Shown in pieces: positions 54,772 to 63,350 of a stretch of DNA of 64,000 nucleotides. This DNA comes from Lachnospiraceae bacterium (GTDB taxonomy: Bacteria; Bacillota; Clostridia; Lachnospirales; Lachnospiraceae). Positions within the stretch are counted from its first letter, which is position 1. Each line of letters begins with the position of its first letter. Made by a program: the position numbers and the translations under genes. The DNA lies in the NCBI GenBank assembly GCA_910574805.1, contig CAJTCV010000006.1, forward strand, positions 124,001 to 188,000. The letters are read 5' to 3'. The notes under the pieces were generated by a model. That model ran no database searches and was not told the origin of the DNA. It saw only the letters and a program-made list of their open reading frames with translations.

Positions 54772-55143
54772 ATGGATTATAATAATAATATGCCTGACTG
54801 GAGGAACGATCCTTCCATGCAGCCGGGAGGACAGCCGCCGTATCCCCAGCAGTATCCGCCGGGAAATTCCCAGGTGGTGCTGCGGGAAGTCGGTCAGCAG
54901 AAGGAAAACCGGATGGCGATTGCGGCGCTGGTGCTGGGTATCGTCACGCTGATCTTTTTCTGGGCGCCGCCCATATCCCTGATCACCGGAATCATCGGAA
55001 TGGTCATGGCAATCATCAGTCTGGTGAAGGAAGATTCCAAAGCGATGCCGATTATCGGGATGATTCTGTCCATCATTGGTCTGGCACTGGCATCTCTGAT
55101 GATCCTGGGCTATATCGTCGAATACCTTACCTATATGTATTGA
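54772..55143 (+). CDS. Small membrane protein, DUF4190-like
   Basis: 123 residues: a Pro/Gln-rich soluble N-terminus (MQPGGQPPYPQQYPPG), then two or three membrane segments (MAIAALVLGIVTLIFFW, IIGMVMAIISL, IIGMILSIIGLALASLMIL) in the pattern of DUF4190-type proteins. AAGGAG precedes the ATG, 21 bases after the previous gene. Function unknown. Confidence 0.7.
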   Translation: MDYNNNMPDWRNDPSMQPGGQPPYPQQYPPGNSQVVLREVGQQKENRMAIAALVLGIVTLIFFWAPPISLITGIIGMVMAIISLVKEDSKAMPIIGMILSIIGLALASLMILGYIVEYLTYMY

Positions 55144-55268
55144 TGAGGATCAGGCGGGATGTCACGAAAGGGACCATCTGATAAAATGCTGCCAGGTCTG
55201 CCGGTGTTTTCTTAGAAGCATCCGCAGTTAACCGAATGTATGAGAAGAAAATATGGAGATCAACAATT

Positions 55269-57200
55269 ATGCCAAATGTAACATTCAGATTTGAAGACGG
55301 AACCGCGACTGTCGTTGCGGTGACAGCCGGAGAGAACCTGTTGGAGGTGGCGCGCAAGGCGAATGTAGCGATCGATGCACCTTGTTCAGGCAACGGTTCC
55401 TGCGGAAAGTGCAGAGTGAAATATTTAAGTGGAGAATTAGACAGCGAAAAGACACGGCATATCTCGGATCAGGATTTCGCAGAAGGATGGAGGCTTTCCT
55501 GTGTCAGTACCATCACAGGTGATGTGGAAGTGATGGTACCGGATATTGCGTCTGCGTACAAGAGCCGGATGAAGGTAGCAGACTTAAGTTCCAAAGAAGA
55601 GATCGCCATTTTTGATAGAGCAAAAAAAGATGTGGAAGAATCCGGCATTGTGTTTGAAAATGATTTTTCTGTAGTGGAGCTTCAGATGGAAGCACCGACC
55701 CTGGACGATACCATGCCGGATAATGAGCGTCTGGTCTGGGCACTCCAGGCGGCAGCCGGTGTGGAGAAGGTCAGACTGACCTATCAGGTATTGAAGAAGC
55801 TGCCGGATGTGCTTCGGGATAATGGATTCCGGGTAAATGCAGTGTGCAGGAAGAGCGGGCACGGCGTGCTGGTGTATGACATACTTCCGCCGGAGGACAG
55901 ACGGATCTGTGGGGCAGCCATTGACATTGGTACAACCACTGTCTCCGCGGTGATCCTGGATATGGAGAGCGGAGAGCTGCTGGCCAAGGCATCCGCCGGA
56001 AACGGTCAGATCCGTTATGGGGCGGATGTCATCAACCGGATTATCGAATCCACCAAAGAGGGCGGCAGAGAAAAGTTGCAGAAGGCAATCATTGAGGAGA
56101 CGATCAATCCCATGCTCCGGAACATGTGCCGTGCGTCGAAGCTGGACGGAAGCCGGATTTATCATATGTGTGTGGCATCCAATACGACAATGAATCATCT
56201 GTTTGCAGGAGTCAATGCAGATCCGCTCCGTATGGAACCGTATATCCCGGCATTTTTCGAGACCGGTGATCTGAATGCGTATGATCTGGGGATTCAGGTA
56301 CATCCGGATGCCCGTATCGTGATCGCGCCCAACATCGGAAGCTACGTGGGCGGCGATATCACAGCCGGAACTCTGGTCAGTATGATCTGGAACAAACCGG
56401 AGTTCAATCTGTTCATCGACCTGGGTACCAACGGGGAGATTGTCTTCGGCAATTCGGATTTTATGATGAGCTGCGCCTGCTCTGCGGGACCGGCTTTCGA
56501 GGGCGGCGATATCAGCTGCGGCATGCGTGCCACGGATGGAGCCATTGAAGCATGTACCATCGATGCAAAGACCATGGAACCCACCTTCACCATCGTGGGA
56601 GAGGAAGGCCAGAAGCCGGTGGGTCTGTGCGGATCGGGTATCATTGATGTGATCGCTGAGCTGTTCCGCTGCAGAATTATCAGCCCCAAGGGAAAATTCG
56701 TCAGAGAGGGCGAGAGAGTGCGTCATGACGAATATGGAATCGGAAGCTATGTGCTGGCGTTCAAAGAGGATGCTGCAGGCCATAAGGACGTGGTCATCAA
56801 CGAAGTAGATATTGATAACTTCATCCGTGCAAAGGGAGCGATCTTCTCAGCGATCTGTACAATGATCCGTTCTCTGGATTTTGATGTATCCATGATTGAA
56901 AATGTCTATGTGGCAGGCGGGATCGGGAGCGGCATCAATATGAAAAATGCCGTTACCATTGGTATGTTCCCGGATATTGAGATTGAGAAATTCCACTATA
57001 TCGGCAATTCCTCCCTGACCGGAGCCTATAATATGGTGCTGTCCAGACAGGCAGAAGAGAAGGTATATGAGCTTTCGCACAATATGACCTATATGGAGCT
57101 GAGTACGGATCCGGGTTATATGGATGAATTTGTTGCGGCGTGTTTCCTGCCCCATACAGATACTTCGCTGTTTCCCAGCGTAGTTCAGGAAGAGATCTGA
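55269..57200 (+). CDS. acsV: Corrinoid protein reductive activator (RACo, AcsV)
   Basis: 643 residues. The N-terminal [2Fe-2S] ferredoxin domain has CSGNGSCGKC and a later Cys (LSCVST). A linker leads to an ASKHA-type ATPase domain (AAIDIGTTTVSAVILDMESG, IDLGTNGEIVFGN, VGLCGSGIIDVIAE, VYVAGGIGSGINMKNAVTIG). It uses ATP to return accidentally oxidised Co(II) of AcsCD to Co(I). ATG 55269 has GGAG upstream; the longer frame from 55,236 adds a non-homologous leader. Confidence 0.93.
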   Translation: MPNVTFRFEDGTATVVAVTAGENLLEVARKANVAIDAPCSGNGSCGKCRVKYLSGELDSEKTRHISDQDFAEGWRLSCVSTITGDVEVMVPDIASAYKSRMKVADLSSKEEIAIFDRAKKDVEESGIVFENDFSVVELQMEAPTLDDTMPDNERLVWALQAAAGVEKVRLTYQVLKKLPDVLRDNGFRVNAVCRKSGHGVLVYDILPPEDRRICGAAIDIGTTTVSAVILDMESGELLAKASAGNGQIRYGADVINRIIESTKEGGREKLQKAIIEETINPMLRNMCRASKLDGSRIYHMCVASNTTMNHLFAGVNADPLRMEPYIPAFFETGDLNAYDLGIQVHPDARIVIAPNIGSYVGGDITAGTLVSMIWNKPEFNLFIDLGTNGEIVFGNSDFMMSCACSAGPAFEGGDISCGMRATDGAIEACTIDAKTMEPTFTIVGEEGQKPVGLCGSGIIDVIAELFRCRIISPKGKFVREGERVRHDEYGIGSYVLAFKEDAAGHKDVVINEVDIDNFIRAKGAIFSAICTMIRSLDFDVSMIENVYVAGGIGSGINMKNAVTIGMFPDIEIEKFHYIGNSSLTGAYNMVLSRQAEEKVYELSHNMTYMELSTDPGYMDEFVAACFLPHTDTSLFPSVVQEEI

Positions 57201-57245
57201 CGCGGCATAAGGAAGCCGGAAATATGCGGCAAGGAGGAGATTCCG

Positions 57246-57887
57246 TTGGAAATAGAAAATCATAAAGAAGAAGTGCCGTTCGAGCATTACCTGGAGAAAT
57301 ACAGATCACTGGATCCGGTGGAAGCGGCACAAAGATTGAACATATTGTATGATGCAGAGGACCAGGAGTTCCGGCTCCGCTTTATGGGTCATGAATATGC
57401 GGTGGCCTGCCCGGTATTTGCAGTCCGTCCGCTGGATCTTCCAGAGGGAGAACCGGACCTGTTCCGGTCCAGTATTCCCGCGCAGATGTTCCTTCTCCGT
57501 TATCTTCTGGAGGGACAGTACGTGCAGGGCAGTGGAAAGTTCATGACCTTCCGTGAAGTGCCCACCTACGGCGAACTGTACATTCAGCCCTTTACCGGGC
57601 GGTGTCTGAAACGCCTGACCTATGGATTCGGTTATAAACTGAACGCATTTGCAGAGGCCATGGAACGCATTCCCGGGGTGAAGAAGCTCTCCATGGGCGA
57701 TGTTTCCTATGAATTTGAACTGGTCAACGGGTATCATATGCAGTTTATCTTCTGGGAAGGTGATGATGAGTTTCCGCCTTCCGCTCAGATCCTGTACAGT
57801 GACAACTTTCAGTTTGGATTTCATGCGGAGGACATGGTGGTGGCGGGAGACCTGTCTATCACGACAGTGAAGAGCCTGTGCGCCTGA
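57246..57887 (+). CDS. DUF3786 protein
   Basis: 213 residues of the DUF3786 family: RFMGHEYAVACPVFAV, FLLRYLLEGQYVQGSGKFMTFREVPTYGELY, and the C-terminal MQFIFWEGDDEFPPSAQILYSDNFQFGFHAED. The family is common in corrinoid and CODH/ACS clusters of anaerobes; its function is unknown, and a role in corrinoid protein assembly or activation is inferred from context. TTG start, with AAGGAGGAG upstream, 45 bases after acsV. Confidence 0.85.
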   Translation: MEIENHKEEVPFEHYLEKYRSLDPVEAAQRLNILYDAEDQEFRLRFMGHEYAVACPVFAVRPLDLPEGEPDLFRSSIPAQMFLLRYLLEGQYVQGSGKFMTFREVPTYGELYIQPFTGRCLKRLTYGFGYKLNAFAEAMERIPGVKKLSMGDVSYEFELVNGYHMQFIFWEGDDEFPPSAQILYSDNFQFGFHAEDMVVAGDLSITTVKSLCA

Positions 57888-57993
57888 AAACACCGGCGGA
57901 TGCGGTACTGTGCAGCCTTTGGATGATTTTGCCAACGGGTGGCGGCTGTATTTCTACGATATACACAAAAATGCACATAGTACAATATGTAGG

Positions 57994-58125
57994 ATGTCAA
58001 TAAATTAGCAATACTGTATAATGTCGTTATGTTCAAAGGACCGACAATCCTTTGTTAAAAATTAAACAATCGCGCAGAACGCGTGCCCTGAAGGGAAGAA
58101 GGTACCCCAAAGGGGAAGAAAGGAG
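57994..58125 (+). promoter_or_regulatory. fhs promoter and hairpin-rich leader
   Basis: ATGTCA and TATAAT (58,017-58,022) with a 17-base spacer form the promoter. The ~110-base leader holds a 7-base stem CAAAGGA/TCCTTTG (58,034-58,054), then CGCG/CGCG, CCC-TGAA-GGG and CCCC-AAA-GGGG hairpins, the last two each followed by GAAGAA, just before AAGGAG. It does not match a riboswitch I know, including the THF class. Confidence 0.5.
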
Positions 58126-58133
58126 TAATTCTT

Positions 58134-59822
58134 ATGGGATTTAAAACTGACATCGAGATCGCTCAGGAATGTGAGATGAGACCGATCACCGAGATCGCAG
58201 CCAAAGCAGGGATCGACGACAAGTATCTGGAGCAGTACGGCAAGTACAAGGCAAAGATCGACTACAACCTGCTCAAGGCATCAGATGCTCCCAACGGCAA
58301 GCTGATCCTCGTTACCGCGATCAACCCGACTCCCGCAGGAGAGGGCAAGACTACCACGACCGTAGGTCTGGCAGACGGTATGCAGAAGCTCGGCAAGAAG
58401 GTCATGGTCGCTCTTCGTGAGCCGTCCCTCGGACCGGTCTTCGGTGTAAAAGGCGGCGCTGCAGGCGGCGGTTACGCACAGGTCGTTCCTATGGAAGATA
58501 TCAACCTTCACTTCACCGGTGACTTCCATGCGATCGGCGCAGCAAACAACCTGCTGGCAGCTATGATTGACAACCATATTTTCCAGGGCAACGATCTGAA
58601 CATCGACCCCAGAAAGATCACCTGGAGAAGATGCGTGGATATGAATGACCGTCAGCTTCGTAATGTAGTGGATGGCCTTGGCGGAAAGACCAACGGTATG
58701 CCGAGAGAAGACGGCTATGACATCACCGTTGCATCCGAGATTATGGCAGTTCTGTGTCTGGCAAGCGATATCCTTGACCTGAAGAAGAGACTGGCAAGAA
58801 TTATCGTTGGTTACACAAGAGGCAAAGCTTCCGAGCAGAAACCGGTAACGGCAGGCGATCTGCATGCAGAAGGCGCTATGGCAGCTCTTCTGAAGGATGC
58901 TCTGAAACCGAATCTGGTTCAGACTCTGGAAGGCGTACCGGCAATCGTTCACGGCGGACCGTTCGCAAACATCGCTCATGGATGTAACTCTGTGACCGCT
59001 ACCAAGATGGCTCTGAAATTATCCGACTATACCATCACAGAGGCAGGCTTCGGCGCTGACCTCGGTGCTGAGAAATTCCTGGATATCAAGTGCCGTATGG
59101 CAGGCCTGAAACCCAACGCAGTCGTAGTCGTTGCTACCGTACGTGCTCTGAAGTACAACGGCGGCGTTCCGAAGGCTGATCTCAACAATGAGAACCTGGA
59201 AGCACTTGAGAAAGGTCTTCCGAACCTTCTGAAGCATGTGAGCAACATCACTAATGTATACAAACTTCCGTGTGTGGTTGCCATCAACGCATTCCCGACC
59301 GATACCAAGGCAGAGCTTGACCTGGTAGAGGCAAAATGTAAAGAGCTGGGCGTTAACGTTGCTCTGTCCGAGGTTTGGGCAAAAGGCGGCGACGGCGGCG
59401 TGAAACTGGCAGAAGAAGTACTTCGTCTGGTTGAACAGCCCAACGACTTCACCTTCTCCTATGAGCTGGAAGGCACCTCCATCGAAGATAAGCTGAACGC
59501 AATCGTTCAGAAGATCTACGGCGGAAGCAGAGTTGTCCTGACTGCAAACGCTCAGAAGCAGGCAAAAGAGCTGGAAGATCTTGGGTTCGGCAACTGCCCG
59601 ATCTGTGTGGCTAAGACTCAGTACAGCCTTACCGACGATCAGACCAAGCTCGGCGCTCCCACCGGATTTGAAGTTACTGTACGTAATCTGAAGATCTCCG
59701 CAGGCGCAGGTTTCATCGTAGCTTTGACCGGCGAGATCATGACGATGCCCGGTCTTCCGAAGGTTCCGGCTGCTGAGAGAATCGATGTGGACGAGACCGG
59801 TAAGATCACCGGACTGTTCTAA
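58134..59822 (+). CDS. fhs: Formate-tetrahydrofolate ligase
   Basis: 562 residues, full length. The P-loop-like nucleotide site is [17 protein letters not shown]; other family blocks are [75 protein letters not shown] and [20 protein letters not shown]. It activates formate with ATP to 10-formyl-THF, the entry to the methyl branch. Its own promoter separates it from the acs genes. Confidence 0.97.
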   Translation: MGFKTDIEIAQECEMRPITEIAAKAGIDDKYLEQYGKYKAKIDYNLLKASDAPNGKLILVTAINPTPAGEGKTTTTVGLADGMQKLGKKVMVALREPSLGPVFGVKGGAAGGGYAQVVPMEDINLHFTGDFHAIGAANNLLAAMIDNHIFQGNDLNIDPRKITWRRCVDMNDRQLRNVVDGLGGKTNGMPREDGYDITVASEIMAVLCLASDILDLKKRLARIIVGYTRGKASEQKPVTAGDLHAEGAMAALLKDALKPNLVQTLEGVPAIVHGGPFANIAHGCNSVTATKMALKLSDYTITEAGFGADLGAEKFLDIKCRMAGLKPNAVVVVATVRALKYNGGVPKADLNNENLEALEKGLPNLLKHVSNITNVYKLPCVVAINAFPTDTKAELDLVEAKCKELGVNVALSEVWAKGGDGGVKLAEEVLRLVEQPNDFTFSYELEGTSIEDKLNAIVQKIYGGSRVVLTANAQKQAKELEDLGFGNCPICVAKTQYSLTDDQTKLGAPTGFEVTVRNLKISAGAGFIVALTGEIMTMPGLPKVPAAERIDVDETGKITGLF

Positions 59823-59847
59823 GCAGATTTACATAAGGATCAGTCAT

Positions 59848-59889
59848 ATGACAGCAAGCAGGGAATGTATGTTCCCTGCTCACTGTCAT
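59848..59889 (+). terminator. Strong hairpin between fhs and fchA
   Basis: ATGACAG-CA-AGCAGGGAA pairs with TTCCCTGCT-CA-CTGTCAT around TGTATG. No U-tract follows, so it may stabilise or process the fhs mRNA end rather than terminate it. Confidence 0.45.
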
Positions 59890-59990
59890 GTATACGCATG
59901 CCTGCCGGACCGGTGAAGCGTTTTCCCCCGGCGGCCATGCGGATCAAGTGGGATTTCCTGCATTTTATTGATATTTTATGGAGGTAATAT

Positions 59991-60620
59991 ATGGGATTCA
60001 CAAAAGGAACCTGTGAAGAATTTGTAGATGTACTGGCATCAAAGGCTCCGGTCCCGGGCGGCGGCGGCGCATCCGCTCTGGTTGGCGCCATCGGCATGGC
60101 TCTTGGCAACATGGTGGGCAGCCTGACTGTGGGCAAGAAAAAATATGCGGATGTGGAAGCAGACATCATCGCAATGAAAGAAAAGGCGACTGCGCTCCAG
60201 GCAGATTTTCTCCGTCTGGTAGAAGCGGATGCAGAGGCATTTGAACCCCTTTCCAAAGCATACGGCATGCCCAGAGAGACGGAGGAAGAGAAAGCTGAGA
60301 AGGCACGGGTTATGGCAATCGTCCTGAAGGATGCATGTGCGGTTCCCATGGAAATCATGGAGAAATGCTGCGAAGCCATCGACGTGATTGAGGAATTTGC
60401 GGCAAAGGGTTCTGCGCTTGCAATCTCGGATGCAGGCGTTGGCGTGGTCTTCTGTAAGGCAGCGCTTCTGGGAGCATCCCTGAATGTATTCATCAATACC
60501 AAGTCCATGGCGGATAAGGAATATGCGGCATCCCTGAACGAGAAGGCAGATAAGATGATCGCGGACTACAGCAAAAAGGCAGATGAGATCTTTGCTGCAG
60601 TCAATGCAAGGTTGAGATAA
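59991..60620 (+). CDS. fchA: Methenyl-THF cyclohydrolase
   Basis: 209 residues of the cyclodeaminase/cyclohydrolase family: FVDVLASKAPVPGGGGASALVGAIG, LGNMVGSLTVGKKKY, and the C-terminal SDAGVGVVFCKAALLGASLNVFINTKS. It interconverts 10-formyl-THF and 5,10-methenyl-THF, the step after Fhs. Its presence matters because the neighbouring FolD lacks cyclohydrolase residues. GGAGG precedes the ATG. Confidence 0.93.
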   Translation: MGFTKGTCEEFVDVLASKAPVPGGGGASALVGAIGMALGNMVGSLTVGKKKYADVEADIIAMKEKATALQADFLRLVEADAEAFEPLSKAYGMPRETEEEKAEKARVMAIVLKDACAVPMEIMEKCCEAIDVIEEFAAKGSALAISDAGVGVVFCKAALLGASLNVFINTKSMADKEYAASLNEKADKMIADYSKKADEIFAAVNARLR

Positions 60621-60733
60621 TAAAACAGTATCGCTCCGGACTGTGTGTCCTGCGACCCCGGGCAGTTATTTCTGGAGACCGGGGCAGGGATGAGGAAGGA
60701 AAGATGCGGATTTGTAATAGGAGATAAGCTGGT

Positions 60734-61585
60734 ATGGCAAAACAATTATTAGGCAAAGAAGTAACTGCTGCGCTGAATGAGCGTATTAAAGCGGATGTGG
60801 CGGCCCTGAACGCAAAAGGAGTAAAACCGACCCTTGGTATTATTCGTGTGGGCGAGAGACCGGATGACCTGTCCTATGAGAGAGGGGCAACCAAGAGATG
60901 CGAGACTCTTGGAGTAGAATATAAGAAATACCTGCTTCCGGCAGATGTAAGCCAGGAAGAGCTTCTGAAGGTTGTGGATGAGGTGAATAAGGATGAGAAC
61001 ATTCACGGCGTTCTTATGTTCCGTCCTCTTCCGAAGCATATCGATCAGACTCTGGTAGAGAATGCCCTGGCTGCAGATAAGGATGTGGACTGCCAGACCG
61101 ACGCATCCCTTGGCGGCGTGTTCACCGGCAAAAAGGTCGGCTTCCCGCCCTGTACGCCTCAGGCATGTATGGAGATCCTGGATCACTACGGGATCGACTG
61201 TACCGGTAAGAAGGCAGTTGTCATCGGACGTTCCCTGGTTGTGGGAAAACCGGCGGCACAGATGCTGATCAAGAAGAATGCGACCGTCACCACCTGTCAT
61301 ACAAGAACCATCGATATGCCGTCCGTGGCGAGAGAAGGTGAGATCCTGATCGTAGCGGCAGGACGTGCAGGTGTCGTAGGCGCAGAGTATGTATCTCCGG
61401 GCCAGATCGTTATTGATGTAGGTATTAATGTAAACGAAGAAGGCAAGCTCTGCGGCGATGTGGATTACGCAGCAGTAGAGCCGATTGTAGAAGCAATCAC
61501 CCCCGTACCGGGTGGAGTAGGAAGTGTTACCACCTCTGTGCTGGTAGGACATGTGGTGGAAGCTGCCATGAGAAAATTCGCATAA
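60734..61585 (+). CDS. folD: Methylene-THF dehydrogenase (FolD-like)
   Basis: 283 residues with the normal FolD two-domain layout and C-terminal dinucleotide site (AVVIGRSLVVGKPAAQMLIKK, ITPVPGGVGSVTTSVL). In the active site, Tyr48 is kept, but the position four residues later, normally the essential Lys, is Ala52. The usual Gln of the QLPL loop is replaced in LMFRPLP, while DVD (117-119) remains. Loss of the Lys and Gln should remove cyclohydrolase activity but not dehydrogenation. The enzyme is likely a monofunctional dehydrogenase working with FchA. Confidence 0.9.
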   Translation: MAKQLLGKEVTAALNERIKADVAALNAKGVKPTLGIIRVGERPDDLSYERGATKRCETLGVEYKKYLLPADVSQEELLKVVDEVNKDENIHGVLMFRPLPKHIDQTLVENALAADKDVDCQTDASLGGVFTGKKVGFPPCTPQACMEILDHYGIDCTGKKAVVIGRSLVVGKPAAQMLIKKNATVTTCHTRTIDMPSVAREGEILIVAAGRAGVVGAEYVSPGQIVIDVGINVNEEGKLCGDVDYAAVEPIVEAITPVPGGVGSVTTSVLVGHVVEAAMRKFA

Positions 61586-61616
61586 TTTTTCAAATACGTA
61601 TTGGTATGCAGAGCAG

Positions 61617-61666
61617 GCTGCCGTAAAGCATGGGAAAGGTCCCGGGATTTTGCGGCGGCCTTTTTG
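61617..61666 (+). terminator. Terminator after folD
   Basis: GGCTGCCGTAAA pairs imperfectly with TTTTGCGGCGGCC around a long loop and is followed by TTTTT. Confidence 0.75.
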
Positions 61667-61713
61667 CGCCCCTGTCAGTCAGGTGATCGAAGTCTGTCAT
61701 AAGAAATCAGAAA

Positions 61714-61742
61714 TTGACAGAAATATCGGATAAGGCTATACT
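61714..61742 (+). promoter_or_regulatory. Consensus promoter before the PucR-type gene
   Basis: A perfect TTGACA, a 17-base spacer and TATACT, 32 bases before the ATG. Confidence 0.85.
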
Positions 61743-61774
61743 AAAATCATAGAGAATGGAACAGAGGATAACAT

Positions 61775-63331
61775 ATGAGAATCAGCATGCAGATTCTGGC
61801 GGACCGACTGAGACAGAATTATCCGGATTGTCAGCTTGGGAGGATGTCGGAGGAGATGAGTCTGAAGCGCCCGCTCTTCTATCAGAACGGGACCGATTTC
61901 AAGAAGAATAAAGTATATATCGTAAGAGAGGCCGATGTGACCGGCTCCATGCTGGAAAATCACGGGGATAATCTGCTTCTGATCGTGGGAAACGGATTCT
62001 GGCACGGAACAGATGATTTTTTCGGCACCTGCTTCTTTCCGTGCAGCGTCAATGCAGAGGAACTGTTCAATACCGTTCAGAGGATTTTTGATACCTATGA
62101 CGCGTGGGACGAGCGTATGCAGAACCTGGCACTGTCGGAACGCACTCTGAAAACCCTTCTGGACGGTTCTCACCGGATCTTTCACAATCCTATCATGGTC
62201 AGTACCACCGGGGGGTTTGTCATCGATTACAGCAGCCTTCTGGATGCCATGCCGGAATTTCAGGAGATCCTGCAGCACAATAAGGTGACCGTATATGAAA
62301 ATGAGGATCGGGCGCCCGGAGTGCCTCTGGAGGTGACGCACTATGAGGACCCCATTACACAAAAGCAGAATCTGTTTGTGGATATCTACGACAAGAACCG
62401 ATACAGATACCGGGTTATCCTGGTGGAGGCGACCAGAAAGCTGAAGGTCTATGACGAGTATCTGCTGCTTCATCTGGCCAAATATGTACAGCAGATGCTG
62501 GAAAAATATACGGTGCTCCAGTCGGATATCAGCTATACGCTGGACCGGCTGCTGTCCAATATCCTGACGGAAGAACACATGGATCAGACTTCCATGGAGG
62601 CGAGGTTCGAAAATTTCCACTGGAAAGAAAACCACACCTATTTCTGTATGAATATCCACGTGTCCACGGTGGACCGGCAGAATCTGACGGTGATCCGGTT
62701 CATCTGCCATCAGATCGAAAGTCTTATGAAAGGGTGCTGCGCCTTTTTGCTGGAAGAGAATATTGTGGTTTATGTGAACCTGAACCGCAGCGGAAAGACC
62801 CTGGAGGAAGCAGTCCGGACCATGACGGTATTTCTGAAGGACAGCTATCTGAAGGCCGGTATCAGTTATGAGTTCACCGGACTGCAGTCGCTGAAGCAGT
62901 ACTATCTCCAGTCCAGGATTGCGCTCAGGGAAGGGATGAAACGCTATCCGCTGCGATGGGTTAACCGTTTTGAAGATATCGCGCTGGATTATCTGATGGG
63001 AAAATGCACGGAGAAGCTGAAGCCCCGGGTGGTATGCAGCCGTGCGGTTCTGACGCTCCGGGACTATGACCGGGAACATAAGACAGATTACTTTGAGACG
63101 CTGCGCACCTACATCTGCTGCCAGATGAATGCAGTGAAGGCGGCAAAGGCTCTGTTTATCCACCGGAGTACATTTTTATACCGGATGGCGCATATCCGGG
63201 AAATGGTGCATATAGATCTGGAGGATCCGGATCAGCTTCTGTATCTGCTTCTGACCTGCAAGCTGTTGGAGAAGGAAGAGCAGGAAACGTCAGGTGCAGT
63301 GCCCGGTTCATCGCCTGACGGGACAAAATAG
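61775..63331 (+). CDS. PucR-family transcriptional regulator
   Basis: 518 residues. The N-terminal half is an unassigned sensor region and the middle a GGDEF-like PucR domain (YFCMNIHVSTVDRQNL, SYEFTGLQSLKQYYLQSRIAL). The C-terminal HTH_30 is typical of PucR: TDYFETLRTYICCQMNAVKAAKALFIHRSTFLYRMAHIREM, ending DLEDPDQLLYLLLTCKLL. It follows the methyl-branch genes after a terminator and has its own consensus promoter; a role in regulating acetogenesis is possible but not shown. Confidence 0.85.
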   Translation: MRISMQILADRLRQNYPDCQLGRMSEEMSLKRPLFYQNGTDFKKNKVYIVREADVTGSMLENHGDNLLLIVGNGFWHGTDDFFGTCFFPCSVNAEELFNTVQRIFDTYDAWDERMQNLALSERTLKTLLDGSHRIFHNPIMVSTTGGFVIDYSSLLDAMPEFQEILQHNKVTVYENEDRAPGVPLEVTHYEDPITQKQNLFVDIYDKNRYRYRVILVEATRKLKVYDEYLLLHLAKYVQQMLEKYTVLQSDISYTLDRLLSNILTEEHMDQTSMEARFENFHWKENHTYFCMNIHVSTVDRQNLTVIRFICHQIESLMKGCCAFLLEENIVVYVNLNRSGKTLEEAVRTMTVFLKDSYLKAGISYEFTGLQSLKQYYLQSRIALREGMKRYPLRWVNRFEDIALDYLMGKCTEKLKPRVVCSRAVLTLRDYDREHKTDYFETLRTYICCQMNAVKAAKALFIHRSTFLYRMAHIREMVHIDLEDPDQLLYLLLTCKLLEKEEQETSGAVPGSSPDGTK

Positions 63332-63350
63332 TACAAAAAGGAGAAGCTGT

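Noticed and set aside
58034-58125. THF riboswitch before fhs
   Set aside because: The leader has small hairpins but not the conserved THF riboswitch core I know, so it is reported only as an unassigned leader.
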